A stretch of 64,000 nt of DNA from Drosophila persimilis. Lineage: Eukaryota > Arthropoda > Insecta > Diptera > Drosophilidae. Under the pieces are notes generated by a model that saw only the letters and a list, made by a program, of their open reading frames with translations, was not told the origin of the DNA and did no database searches. This document shows, piece by piece, positions 1 through 13,400 of this stretch. Positions within the stretch are counted from its first letter, which is position 1. Every line of letters begins with the position of its first letter. Location of the stretch: positions 16,244,001 to 16,308,000 of the forward strand of contig NW_020825288.1 of assembly GCF_003286085.1 (NCBI RefSeq), read 5' to 3'. The position numbers were made by a program, and so were the translations under genes.

Positions 1-540
1 TGACAGCACAGCTATGCCATGAACCCTGCCCAGCTCCAGCTCCAGCTACGGCTCCAACTGCAACTCCCTCCTCCACTTCCAGTGACTTGGCTGAGACTGA
101 GACACTGCCTCCTTCTCTTGTGGCTCTCCTTGTGCTGACTGTATGCCTACCTCAAATCAGCTGGAAAAGGCAACGTTTTTCATTTTCTACATTTTAATGC
201 AATTTTTAATTTATTTGTTTTGCCGAGGCAGCGCAAGAGACAGCGACAGCCAACAGCCAACAGCAACAGAGACTCCGCTCTCTATCAATGCTGCTGCCTG
301 GGAGCGGGAGCGGGAGCAGGAGCGGGAACGGGGCAAGAACGCATGTATTCCTCATTGATTGGCATTTCCTGGTTGGCAGCATTAGACTGGCCAAGTCAAG
401 TGAATTCCTCGAAGCGGCTCGACCAAGGATGAGGCCTCAGAACCTCAGAGACCTGCTAGACCCCCAACCAGACGCAGTTGTGTTTCATGTATGAGATGCA
501 TTGACTTTTGGCCAGTTTCGGTTTTTAGTTCCTGCTCCGC

Positions 541-594
541 TTGGCACTGGGACTGGCACTGGCACTGGCACTGGCACTGGCCCTGGCCCTGGGC
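541..594. repeat. (GGCACT)n hexanucleotide repeat
   Basis: Several near-perfect copies of a GGCACT unit grade into GGCCCT copies. It is the first of a series of related period-6 repeats across the tenectin upstream and intron DNA, and it gives an artificial Leu-Ala frame. Confidence 0.9.
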
Positions 595-2232
595 AAACTA
601 TGTAATTATCTGAGACTGGCCAATGAGTCACTTAGGAGAGTCTGTCTGTCTTCACCGATGATCGATGCTGACTTGCAGAACCAGAGCCTCGAAAACAATG
701 TAGATTCCGAGTCCCATGACATCACAGAGCTCGAAATAAATGCGTATCCGGGCTTTTCCCATGCCTGTCTATGGTAGCATCCCAATAAACTCGTACTCGT
801 ATATTTAGCCATGAGTAATCATATTAATGAGATTCAATTGATGGCTACCCACCAGCGGCATTTGGGAGTCAGCAGTCCGGCAGTCCAGTCCGCATTCAGA
901 AAACGCGCCAAAACCTCAAGCTCATTGATCCACTTTTTCGAAATTCTGCTCTCAAATCACGTATCCGAAAAGCATTTACGTTTATTTGGCTAACTGTTTT
1001 TGGCCCGAAACACCGCCATTGGACTCTATGATCTGGCATAATTAGAACCAGTTTGTCTAGCGCCAGAAGGTGTTTGGATCTGTCTGCCACATGTTCGTGT
1101 GCAAATTATGATGAATCCATCGGGAAGTGATGGATCACTTGCAGTATCCTCAATTTCCCCAAATTGTATGGATCGAGATTTCATTGGCATTCCCAGAGTG
1201 TCTGCAGTTCGGATCGATTTATATTCAGACGGATGTGTATTTGAGTGTGTTCCACCTTGATTCCGAATGCTTCTTTGTTTTATGACTGAAATTTGCAAAT
1301 CGATTCAGACATTGTATAACATTGTCCGGTGACACGTGTAGGCGTCGTTAAGGTTTCGCTCTGGCTCTATTTTGTGGGCCATCCCCAGTGGGTCGGGTCT
1401 CATATTTATAATCACGTATGGAAAACCGGGCTATCGCGGCCTTAGCCAACTGAAAAGTGACCCCAAAAGCTCCAGCTGGAATGGCTCCAGGCGAAATGCC
1501 TAATTGTGATGTTGGTTTTAATTAAACGACCCAAAGCCAAAGCCAAAGCCAAAGCTCATTAGGCAGCAGAAGCCGAGCAGCTGAGCAGCTGAACAGCGAT
1601 GCAAACGTATGTGCAACTTTGTTGCATGCAGCTCTGCAGCTGCAGCACCAGTGGCGAGTGAAATCAGAACGCTTCTTCGGGCTGGCAACAAACTTGACCC
1701 CAAGAAAAAGAGAAATTTGTGGCAAGACCGATACGTAAAAAGCGAAAAAAAATGTAAAAAAATGAAGCTCGAAACAAAATCAGCTCACGATCTGCACGGC
1801 CAACTTCTACCGCCTGCCGCAGCAGCTTCTGCTGGTGTTGGGTCAGCCCCACCAGCATCCACATCCACATCCACTGGCACTGCCACTGCCACTGCCACAT
1901 CCACTTCCACATATGGCCAGCTAGCAGATTGCATGCTGCAGGCGAGCACACGGTAGCCAGCATCATCAAGATTTGTCACAAATCAAAGCGGGCAGGCAAC
2001 TAATCCAGTTCAAGTGCTGAAGCTGAAGCTGGAGCTGGGGCTGGGGCTGGAGTTGGAGCTGGGTTCTGGGTTGGCCGAGCGTCCGACACACAGCGAAAAT
2101 GGCAAATTGCCGTCGAGTTGCACTTGGAGTCGCTGCTGGAGATGGAGTCGAACTCCGAGTTGGTGGTTGGCGTTGGCGTTGCATACAGCTTGGAGAAGGA
2201 GCTCGAGTCGTGCTGGGCAGCTTCCGCATGCC

Positions 2233-2294
2233 GTTGCCACTGCCACTGCCATTGCCATTGCCATTGCGCCGTGGCAGTGGCAGTGGCAGTGGCC
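2233..2294. repeat. Imperfect inverted repeat built from GCCACT/GCCATT units
   Basis: The left arm is GCCACT and GCCATT hexamers (about 2236-2267). The right arm is GGCAGTGGCAGTGGC-type sequence (2271-2294), the reverse complement of the left arm apart from the ATT/ACT variation. Only a few bases separate the arms, so the transcript could form a hairpin. Confidence 0.7.
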
Positions 2295-2910
2295 GGAGCA
2301 AAGCGCTGACAAGTGACTCAGACGCGAGAGTCGGTCGGTCTCCAAAGAAGTTTACATTTGGCGCGTTTGTTTGCTTGTTTGCTGCTGCTCCCTTACCGCC
2401 TGCCTGCTGCCGCATGCCGCCTAAATTTGCCACTAGACACCGTTATGTTTGCAGATCGTGAGCAGCAGCGAAGCACCGAGCTTTATTAATTTCAAACAAC
2501 TCCTCCAATTTGTGGCTCAAGTGGCTTGCTGGCTGCCCCCCGCCTGCTGCCGCTACAGATGATGATGCTGATGATGCCACAAGGTCGCTCAATTGTGAGG
2601 TCAATCTTAAATTTGCATAGACCCTCGTGCGAGAGTTCAAATCTGCAGATAATCATCTGTGCTCGATGGCAATCTCCATTAGATCTAATCTCTGAGAATT
2701 TAATCCGAAAAGTATCTATCCCTTGAGTGAGCGAACGAACACCTTCTGTAATTATTGTATCCATAAGGTGCACACGAAAATGACCGGACATGGAATTTAT
2801 GTGTATCTGCAAAGGCAAGGTCGGACATTCCTAAGGCCGTATTCCAACAAATTGGCTGAACCCAAGCCACAACAATTTGGCCCGCAATTGGCCACAACTA
2901 TGCACGATAG

Positions 2911-2993
2911 ACGGACGATAGGCGATGGGTGATTGGCGATCGGCAATCGGCAATCGGCAATCGGCGATCGGCGATTGCTGATTGGCGATAGGC
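2911..2993. repeat. Short minisatellite with CAATCGG/CGATCGG units
   Basis: Seven- to eight-base units such as GGCAATC, GGCGATC and GGCGATT repeat in tandem, interspersed with GATAGG variants. No coding potential is attached to it. Confidence 0.8.
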
Positions 2994-3396
2994 TCAGGTG
3001 TGAGGGCCCCGCAGCCGTTCGCGGATTTATGGGGATGACGTGCAGAACAAGGCAATTGGCCAGACAAAAGGAATACCATAAGCATAAAATAGTAAAAAAT
3101 GCAATTTGCAATTGCTGCCACTGCCGCAGCCCCTACCTGGGGACCGTTAAATGGATGGCAGTGGCAAGAACGAAGAGCCAGAACAGAACACAAAACCAAA
3201 TTAACGCCAAACAACAGAACAGCAGCGGCAGCAATTGCAATCGAAGAAGTGTAATACGATAAGCCAGCAGAGAGTAGAGGCAATTGGCAGCAGCAGCAGC
3301 AGATCCCCAGATGGACGCGTGAGGTTGGGGTCAGGCGGCAGCACTCTGATGGGGATGGGGATGGGGATTGGGAGATCGCTTGGCTCTGGATCGGTT

Positions 3397-3479
3397 TGGG
3401 ATTGGGATTGGAACTGGCACTAGGACTGGCACTGGCACTGGCACTGGCACTGGCACTGGCACTGGCACTGGCACTGGGG
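3397..3479. repeat. (GGCACT)n hexanucleotide repeat, second block
   Basis: GGATTG-like units grade into an almost pure run of GGCACT units up to 3479. The same unit occurs at 541-594. Confidence 0.9.
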
Positions 3480-4113
3480 TTCGCTTGTGTGCTAAATGTC
3501 AATTTGATACCAGCCAGAATCCAATTAAAGCTGAAGTTGCATTCAGCTTCAGCATCGGCTTGCAAATTGCAAATTGCTATCGATCTCTGACTGCGATCTT
3601 GTCGATGGGTCGTCGTTAGATGCGTGCCCCAAAGTATATTTGTGGGTCATGGTACAAATTTCAAAGCGAAGGCAACAGACAGAGGAATAGCAACAGGCAC
3701 GGTGCCACAGCCAGAAAGCCAGAGAGCCAGAGAGCCACAGTACCAGACACAAACACGACAGCCGACACAAGATAGCTCTCTGACAAGAGACACCTTTTGA
3801 TATGCTAACGAAGCCTCCGCTCTTCCGCTCCCTGGCCGTGCCACTCGTGCCCCGACTGTCAAAATGCTGCCCATGGATGCATGTGAAATTTTCCCACCCT
3901 CCATTGAGGCCGTCTGCCTTTGTGAAATGTAAATTTTTTTCTGTTTGTTTCCACCTCTCCGGCCGTACATTTATATTAGAGCTGCAGCTGGGCCACAATT
4001 TGTGCAACTGGGGAAATGGGAACTTGCAACTTGCAACTGGCAGCAGCCTCCACGCATGCCCACAATGTAGATATGGATATCCCCCAGATACGAGAACGAA
4101 TACGAGTTGGGTC

Positions 4114-4180
4114 AGGGGCATGGGCATGGGCAGGGACAGGGGCAGGGGCAGGGGCAGGGGCAGGGGCAGGGGTAGGGGCC
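4114..4180. repeat. (GGGGCA)n repeat
   Basis: G-rich hexamers GGGCAT and GGGGCA repeat in tandem. Runs of four G at six-base spacing on the + strand give it G-quadruplex potential. Confidence 0.85.
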
Positions 4181-5129
4181 TGCCCCAGACAGCCTGTGCA
4201 ATTTCTCAGCCACAAAGAAGCGGTGGCCTGTCCAGTGCCTACCCTTTGTGGGCATTCCGCATTCCCCCAAGCAGAAGGAGGGCTGTGCTATGCAAATATG
4301 GCCTCTGCCACCGCTCTTCACGCATGAGCCGCCTCCTGCTGGACCTGAATACATTTTTCATAACGCATATCAACAGTGGGCCATTGTTAGATGGACGACC
4401 CACTCAGACCAGGTCTCCACCGCGGAGCCGCCGCCGCCGTCACCGCCGCCGTTGACGAAGAAGACATACATAGACGATGAAGATGTATGGCCCAGGCCTT
4501 GCCCTTGCCAGATGCTTTTCCAAAATCTTGCAAATTTCCCATGACCGATATCTGGTGGCATGTGCAGCAGTAGAGTCCGCCCCTCTTTGGGGCACTGGTA
4601 ACAAGCGCCTGCCTCGTTTTGGGCAAATACTCGTACCGATGGGTAAAAGTAGTTGCCTCCTGATGTGTGGTGTGCTGTGTGCCACATGTGTGTGTATACT
4701 TTTGGCTACTACTTCATTCACAAATTGAATTTGTGTCACACACACACTCTCAAAGAGAGGCTGAGGCTGAGGCTGAGTCTGAGGCTGGGGCGGCTGTGGC
4801 AGAGACACATGGCAGCTGGCTGCTGACCACCCCTTTATTTGGTCTTAACCCAAATACTGAATGCTATGCTATGCTGCAGAAAATAAGAAAGAATAAAATT
4901 GTTGGCCATTTAGCCACGACAGTACAGTGGAATAATTACAGCAACAAGTTGCCAGTTGCCAGTTGCTAGCCAGTTGGTAGGCCGCAACATGTTGCTGCCT
5001 CTGTTGCCAGCTCGCTGTTCGCTGTTCGCTGTTCGTGTGTTGCTAATAGCTTTAGAACAAGTGCCATTTTGGCCAACAACTAATAGCCAGTTTGTGTCGC
5101 TTCCGTTGTCAGTCCAAACAGGCAGGCGG

Positions 5130-5144
5130 CATCATCCTCATCCC

Positions 5145-5175
<31 letters not shown>

Positions 5176-5204
5176 TTCATCACCATTATCGTCATCATTA
5201 TCAT
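5130..5204. repeat. (ATC)n trinucleotide microsatellite
   Basis: CAT/ATC triplets run almost without interruption to about 5175 and are then degenerate to 5204. Confidence 0.9.
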
Positions 5205-6475
5205 GGTCCAGGTTGTTGTTGCTGTTGCTGTTGTTGGCTGTGTGAGATTATCATTATTGTTATTGTCGCTCGTCATGTCAACTCGTCATCAACATGCCGC
5301 GACTCCGAATGAGATGGTAGCAGAAGAGGCAGACGCTTCACCATCAGAATCATCCACAGCCGCAGCCACAACCATCGGCATCAGTATCAGCCACAGTCGC
5401 AGCCGCAGCCTCATCCTCAGCCTCAGCCTCAGCATCAGCGGAGCAATCTTTCAACTTGACCGAGAGGCGGCTTCGTGTGTTGCATACCTCTCTCGTTACT
5501 GTTGCTGTTTGTTGTGGCATTGCTGCCGTTGCCGTTGCCGTTGCCCCTGCCCCAGCACGCAGCAGTGATATTTGTGACTCCCGGGGCTCAGGTTGGGGCT
5601 CTCTCCCTCGTCCCCCAGTTCGCCTGCATTTTAATGAGCACAATTCGCGCATTTATGATGAGCGTCGAGCGTTGCTCATTCGCCTTCCCCAGTTCCAGCT
5701 GCAGCCCCAGCCCCAGCATTAGCCGATTTTTATTTGCTTGTTTCGTTAGCGAGTAAACCAAACAGCTGCCCAAGGGGGGGGGATACGAGTACGTTGCAAG
5801 AGCGTGGCGGAGAGGGGGCCGTAAACGAAACCACTCAGATTTCACGAGAATAGCAGAAGGGGAGGCGAAATATTGCGAAGGAGAGAGCTCGATATGACCG
5901 CCCAGAAGAGTAACCAAAACGGGATTCCATTCCACAGTGATAAGTTCCTCAGGGGACATCAGGGAAAAGAAAAGCGATCGATATTCCAGCTTTTACTTCG
6001 ATTTAAATGCAACAAGGTATCGCTAGCTCCGATAACTATCGATCTACCCTCACATTTATCGACAAAAAACCATTCCGTCCCATGGTGCTTCGCCTGGAAG
6101 ATTTTATTGCTTTATGAAAGGTATAAAATTGCATAATCCACCCACCTACCACGCCCACCCATATACAAACATCCGTACGGTTGCGGGTACGGGCATCCCC
6201 ACCTCCTATTCTTACCCCCTCTCAAACCGGCACTCAACCACCCCTCACCACCCCTCTCCCTAGCCTCACCCTCAGGTCTAAAGCCACCCCTCAATGGAAT
6301 CGGCCTCGCATCGGTCTGGCACACTCACGTGTTGCATCTCCTGGGACTTGATTAAAGTAACATAAAGCAAATAAAAGCCAAAAGGAAACTTGGCTAATAA
6401 ATGAAAATATGAAACGTATGTGTCGTCGGCCCTTCGACGCCATTATACCCCCAATCGAGACGACCATAAACCCGG

Positions 6476-6512
6476 TTATATATGGCGGGACCAGCGAGTC
6501 ACGTTAGTTAGG
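6476..6512 (+). promoter_or_regulatory. Weak candidate TATA promoter upstream of tenectin
   Basis: TTATATATGG at 6476-6485 is followed about 25 bases later by GTCACGTTAGT, which only loosely resembles an initiator. It lies 0.95 kb upstream of the first coding exon of tenectin and could supply a 5' UTR exon, but no clear donor links it to the acceptor at 7450. This is a guess. Confidence 0.15.
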
Positions 6513-7458
6513 TAGTTGTCAACCGATAAGCTGTGATATGTGGCGGTTGCCGCCCGCTAATTATAACGATGGGATCACTGGCTGAACAGCAAGTGGGGGT
6601 GCAGAAGTTTTCGGGAAGTTTTCTTCGGCGTGTGGCTGACATTTTCAATCAGCAACTTCAGAGAAAAGACGAAAAACTTCACAGAAACTTTCGGGCAGGT
6701 TTCCCTGTATGCGTACTCGTATCTCTTGAACGATTTTTGACCTTTCCGGCCAGCAGAAGGAAGTTCCGGGTCTGTTCTGGGTCTGGGTCTGGGTCTGGGA
6801 GGATGTTCTCGAAGGCGGCAGGGGAGGGATAGGGAGGCAGGACGGCGGGCATGTCAGGGAAAATTGCACATCTGTCAAATCGGCAAACAAGTGATTTCCG
6901 CAAACAATTGAAGAAAAACAGCCAGTCAGTCAGCCAAGGGCAGGACTGTGCCGGCCAGGACAGGACAGGACATCGACATCCCATACACTCCGGACACCCG
7001 GGAGGGGTGCAAGTAGTCGATGTGGTGGTGCTGACTGTGGTGGTGGCGTTGGTGGCATTCGGTTCACATGTCAACAGTCCCACCCGCCCGAAATTTCTGC
7101 TGTTTGTGCACGTAAATTGCTTTTGTAAGCCGAAGAGCTATTGAAAATTTTCAGCGCACACAGAAAAAAATGGAAACGAAATAAGAAAAGAAATAAATTG
7201 AGACGAGACGAGAGGAGAGGAGAGGAGAGATGAGGCGGCATGCGCCTTGTCATGCTTTTTTAATGAAGTGCTGTCGTTTAAGGAACATATTGTGGCTCGA
7301 TTTGATTGTTGTTTAAGGGTTAAACGGTCCTCCTGCTGCCAGCCTGTCAAATGGGCACTGAGGGGCCCTCATCCTCGTGCTCGTCCTTTCTACAACGCCA
7401 ATCACGTACTAACCATAACTCTGGTCCGCTCTCTCTCTCTTCCATTGCAGTTACAACC

Positions 7459-10400
7459 ATGACAAGAAGACGTTCGAGTCCGCTGGGACTCGAGGAGCTG
7501 GTGTCTCTGACGCTGGCCCTGCTGGCCATAATGCTGATACCCACACAAGCCGGTAAGTGGTTTATTATGTCAACATAAATTATGTTTAGCCAGCTAAGTA
7601 CCCCAAGTAGTGCCGGAGTGCCGGAGTGCCGGAGTGCGAGTGCGAGTGCAGCCTCGTAATCTATGCCAAATCCTCCCATATGCCCTGTTTGTCTATTTTG
7701 ATTATTTTCCCATAAATTCCGGGATCCGAAAAACACCAATCCGCATCCGCACTGACCCCGAGTTCCGGGCAGAAATTCGACTAATTAAAGCCATTGTGAC
7801 AAATTGCCATCAGACGGCAACAACAGCTGCCGGATCTGCCTGCCGCTTGCCCTGGGTCAGGGGTCGTCAGTGGTCATGACTGCCTAAAAGTCTGTTGCAT
7901 TTCGGTGGCGAAATTTAATTAAGAGCAGGCCCATTCGGATGCTGGTGATGCTTGGGATGCTGCGGATGCTGCGGATGCTGCGGGGGTGGTGTCGTGTCCC
8001 AAATTCAATTGTGTCATGCGTTTCCATTTAAATTGGATTCGACGGGAACTGACACCGGACACACATACTCGTGCAACTGGAGGGCTTGCTTGTCCCGTTC
8101 AGGGAGTGTCCGTCCGGGCAGGGTCCGAGAGCTGCGGGCACACTCGTCGTATAATTAAAAGCAAGTGCTAATGGTCTTTGCCATCATCAGCAACGCGACT
8201 GCATATTTAGACGCATCTGCATCTGTATCTGTATCTATTTCTGTTGCTGTATCTGCATCTGCCAGGGCCCAGCAATGTGTTAACTTTCACATTTACCAAG
8301 GCAATAAAAGGCGATGCCTAACGGTTCCAGCCTGACTCTAGGCGTGTTCGATTTAACGACTTGTTTAAACAGAACTTAAAGGCAAATAAACCAAAAAAGA
8401 GCAAGACCCAGACCCAACTGACGCCGGACGCAGCCACGGTGCAGTTCTCCAATGTCCGGGAATATCGGTCAGCGGCAGAAGACAAGAAATGCCAAAACCA
8501 AAATGTACTAGTACCCGTACCCACACCAGCCAAACCGAGCCGAGGCCATAACCAGACCCAGACCCAGACCCAGCGTGCCATTGTTTAATGGGCTTTCAAT
8601 AAACAGGCAACGAGCGAGACTCCATCTCCTTCTCCGTCTCCACCTCTAGCACCATCTCCCGGTGCAACGTCAACGTGTCCAGCTCTGACTGATTTGGCCT
8701 AGTCAAAACGATAGGCGACAATAGTCAGCTCGTTGACCCACATTCGGCACCACACTCCGCCACGCTGCCACACCGCCACTCCACCATTCGATGGCTGCAT
8801 TCAGAATTCTTGGAATTTTCATTAACACATGTCTAAAACTCCGGTGTCCGGGGCTGCATATGGAAATGTATCTGAAGAACGAAAAACGAAATAAAATGGA
8901 AAAGAATTTTTGTGAATGGCAGAACGAATGAAGAGATGGGCGATGGAGAGGTAGAGACGAAGGGAGAGAGTGGGACCCGTGGAGCTTTAAACATTGATTC
9001 TGCTGGAAACCCCGCCAGGGTTTCTCACCTATTTATTGATTATTACACACAGTCACAAATCTGTTACACTAACAAGCCAACAAAACGGCCTAATGGACCC
9101 CAAACCAATCCCCCATCCACATCCCATCCTCCCCATGCGAAGAGTGGAAGAGTGGTTGTGTATAGGGTACCGACACCACTTGAGTTTGATGAACTTGGAG
9201 TCGCGGCTCGGGAGAACTTCTCAGCATGCTCTGGTAATTGAATTGTTCCATTATAAATACATGTACGAGTATGAGGTGGCAGCTAACGCATGACTCAACA
9301 GTTGGGCTCACGCGATACATTTGTATCTGGCTCTGGTTCTGGTTCTGGTTCTGTTTCTGCCTCAGCCGCCGACAAATGCGAGCAATAAATCAATAGGACT
9401 AGCGCAAATGTCAGCCGGGCACTCGGACTCTAGAGATGATTAACAGCGGAGTGAGATACTTCACAACAAGTGGCATTTGCGTCACAACAAAAGCCCCAGC
9501 ATCCATCGATCCAGCGATCGATCCCAAGCGCTCTATCCGCTCCATACGCCAATTGTTTGCGCAGCTATTAAGACAGATATCGAAAACATTTTGGCATCAT
9601 ACGAGCATCGTGTCAGCCAAGAGCTTGGCCATAGCCGAACAGTTAACCGTAAGACCCAGCCCCCGGGCAAGTTGTGCAATTGAACTGCCATCGCCAGCTA
9701 AAAGAGAGATGCCTCAAGTTCAAGTTTTAATTCAAGCTCAAGGTCGGTGGATGGATGGCGATGGCGATGGTCCAGGCATCTCGGTAGCCGCAACACATTA
9801 CCATTATTTTATAAGCCACGAATCGAAGATGGCAATTTCAATTTGATGGCTTTTTTTGCCCGTTTCTGCCTTCTGCCTTCTGCCTGCTGTCGGCTGGCTG
9901 CCTGCTGGCTCGCTTATTTTCATTGGGGCGTTTTCATCAATCAATTTCGAACGTGAGTTCGTATCTCGTTTTTCTCATGCTTATTATAGAATCGAACACA
10001 ACAGATCAGGCAGAACAGGTGTTCTCTTCTGATTTCCCATTGGCCATGATTTCCCATTCTGTGGATTCTTGCGACTTGCCAATTGACACCTACACCACAC
10101 GATGATGGTCACTGAACCTTGGCCATCTCCCATCTCCCATCTCCCATTTCCCATTCCGTAATTCTGACGGCAGTTCCCTAACCATCAAATATATTTTATT
10201 TCCCCCCCATAGCCAGTTTTTGTGATTTCTTAATTTATAACCAATTACAAAGGCATTAGTACGCTGAGCAAAGATCTTCAATATTTTTGTTTATTGCGCA
10301 CATAAATCGGCGCTTTATGGCCCCCATTCTCGGCTCCAAGTGAAGCTCCAGCTTCAGTCCCAGTCTCAGGCCCAAGATAAAGATGTGCGGAAGTAAGCGA

Positions 10401-13400
10401 TGTTCACTTGCCGCTGTGCCTAATTAGCTTGTATTAGCAGCCCGAGCTAGCCAGTCAGCTATCCGAGCTATCGATGGCTTAAAAGTTTTGTGCGTGCCAA
10501 CAGAACTTTCTGGCCAGGGTTTAGCGCTGGCTGTGGCTCTGTCTCTGGCTCTGGGTCTGAGGTACACATCATTATGCTTTGATATTAATTGCATGGCTCG
10601 GCTGATGTCATCAGCGTCAGCCTCAGCATCATCGTCGTCATCAGGCCCTGGGCTGAGGCTGAGGCTGAGGCAGAAGCCTCTGAAGCATCGGCTGAGGCAG
10701 CGTTAATCAAGATTTAACGTTGTCCAGTCATCAGCTTAGCCACGCGCATATAATTAACATTTTTGCCATCAGCTCGGGCCCAGACACAGACACGGACATG
10801 GACCAGGTTCAATGTCAAGTGGCAAGGCGGATTTGGCTTATCAGAGGCGTTGATAGCACCAAACGGTACGGCTGCCCACAGGCCCACAGCCGCACAGCCG
10901 CACAGACCGTGTGGCTACCTTCTCCATTTGCTTCAGCTGCCTCAGGTGGTGCTGCCGATCCAGCGATCGTAAATATTTTATATATGCAAACATACTGACA
11001 CTAGGGGCCATAGCCATACCATCCGTACATTGTTGTCTGCCCTCCATCCCAGTCGGAGTCGTCTCTGAAGTAGACGTAGAAGTAGCTGTAGAACTCCGAG
11101 TCGGAGCTGTTTGCCTGGCAAACAAGCTTGCCAAAGCCGCTGACCATTGACCGATATGGCGATGAGGATGATGATGATGATGACGATGGCGATGGCTGCG
11201 TGGCTGAGGAATTTCATAGCCACTTAGAGAACAAGTACGCAGAGTTAGAGATCACGAACTTGCGGGTTACCGCGGGGCAAGCCACAGCAGCACAGCCCGC
11301 ACGAAGCAGCACAGCACCCATCGAACGTGAGACTGCCAAACAGATTTGCCAATGAGGCGGAGAAACTTTCGACGGTGACACAATTAGATGCCGCCCCGGC
11401 CAGGCCGGGCCCCATGACTCCAAACATCCAACCCCACCCGACTCCCATGTTCTTGGCCATAAACAAGCGTTTATGCTAAGCATTCATGCTTTCCCTTCCT
11501 TTCGCTTGGCTGTGTCCGTTCTGTGTCCCGGCCCACCAGCCTCGCATCGCCCAGTCGTCCATCAATTTTGATTTTGAGTTGGTGTGAAGCGAAATCAAAG
11601 CCGGGCCTGCGACTACGAACTCTATCGTGTGTCCCAGTCTCTGCGCATGATAAATTGACCATGAGCTTGAGACACTCATAAAAGATACATTTGTTTGGCT
11701 TAAATGTTCCGACGCAGACGCAGGCCGGCGAGCCACTTAGTTGGTTTTGATTTAAACCCACGCAGACGCAAGTCCCACAGCTGTATGGGGGCGAGGCCAT
11801 TGACCAGACCGCCAAAGGGCCGCAGTTGCCGTTGCACTTGATTCTCCAATTAAATGGTTAGAACTCCAGAGCAGCGTGTGAACCAGAATCGGAGGCGGAA
11901 ATCCACTGAGAAGGCAGCCCGGCAGGCAGGCAGGCAGGCAGGCGGCTGGCAGATCTTTTGATTTTTATCAGCATTAAATTCTCAACTTCCTGCGACAAGG
12001 TCGGGGGCTAATTTCATTTAAGTAAATACGCTTGTGGTTAACTGCCAGGCAATTTGAAGTGTAACGGGAACGTGTAGCCACAGACAGGGCTTAAACCACA
12101 GCAGCAGCAGCAGCCGTTTCTTTTTCGACCAAACCGAATGGAATTACAATTGCAATTACACAATTTGGCTATTAACGCCTCGGCGCTTGGTGCCGAGTGC
12201 CGAGTGCCGAGTGCCGTGTGGCCCATTCCACCTTTCACCTTGACAATGAAATGGTTTTCAATGATTGCTGTAATTTCTGTTTGAAGAGAAGAAAAGCGAA
12301 GCGAAGCGAAGCAGAGCCCACAGTAATCCACCATCCGATCCGCCTCCTCCCAAGCGCTCGCTGGGGAAATGCAAATGAATATCTTTTGCTGTTTAGTAGA
12401 GCAAAACGCCGGCTGAGGTTGAGTAATACAATATACTGGTAAGCCCAGATTTCCCATCGAGACAACAGACACTACAGACACCTATCTGTACGGCTGTATC
12501 TGTATCTGTATCTTGGAGTGGTGCTTCTGTTGGTGTGGATGCCATAATCATAGCTCATATTATGTATGCTGTTTCCCTATTGTTGTTTCGATGTCATTGA
12601 ACTTGAACTTGTCGTCGTGGACTGTGTCGCGGGGCATGTCTATTTTTGGTTCGACGTTTTATGCAATTTCTCGTCTACTCGGCGTGAATATGCTAATTCC
12701 GATTTGTATAACACGTTGCCGGTCCAAAAACGTGTTCGAAATGTTAATTAAATGGCAAACATTTGCGGCTTTTATTCATACTCGTATTTATGGCAATTAG
12801 TGGCCGCTCTGACCCAATTCGGGCAAGCCGTCGGTCGATCGGTCCCTGTCTGTGTCGGTGTCTGTGGTCCCCTGCTAATTAGAGTTTATGATAGGATGTA
12901 GCCGTAGCTAAAGAAGGGTTCTTTCTGTGGTATTCCCGGCAGGCCGGTACGCCGGCAATTGGAAATGCATTTCGCATCTCACTTAGACATTCAACCTGGC
13001 GCCACATCCACACAACTGGCTACTAATCGCTGTCTAAGAGAACTGCCGGCACGCTAACAAGACAAGACAAGACAATGATGGAGACCCACGGCCAAGACAA
13101 GCTCGAAGACGGCTACCGTCTTCAGAGCTTGACCAGCGAAATGTTTTCGGTTCGCTAGAGGCGGCGGAGGGAGCAGGCAACTGGAACTGGGACCTGGAGC
13201 CCGGGACCTGGGTTGCTGGGCTGCTGGGCTGCTGGGCTGCTGGGTTGGCGTGTTAGAATTCATTTTGACACTATTTAGACGAAGACTTCGCAAAGGTAAG
13301 GAATGGTAATTAGAAGAGAGAAAGAGAGAGATCTCTATCACAGGTGCAATGACTTGCCCGGCCTGGGAGCAGTTCTCTTTCAATTGTGTAACCCTAGCCC

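Larger units (their letters stand above)
1..7450. other. Upstream region / 5' intron of tenectin, no gene seen
   Basis: No open reading frame here has family similarity, good codon structure or supporting splice sites; the many short frames are products of hexanucleotide repeats. The 3' end at 7431-7450 is a pyrimidine-rich tract ending in TTCCATTGCAG, a good splice acceptor 8 bases before the tenectin start codon, so at least the right part is probably the intron between a 5' UTR exon and the first coding exon. The untranslated first exon was not located with confidence. The stretch is rich in simple repeats, listed separately. Confidence 0.6.

Noticed and set aside
3396-3590. Leu-Ala and Gly-Thr repeat proteins encoded by the GGCACT tract
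   Set aside because: Any frame through a period-6 GGCACT repeat is open. No promoter, splice signal or non-repetitive coding sequence is attached.
11162-11193. A GATGATGATGATGATGACGATGG tract considered as a coding Asp-rich exon
   Set aside because: It is a short triplet microsatellite in tenectin intron 1 without splice signals or extended coding context.
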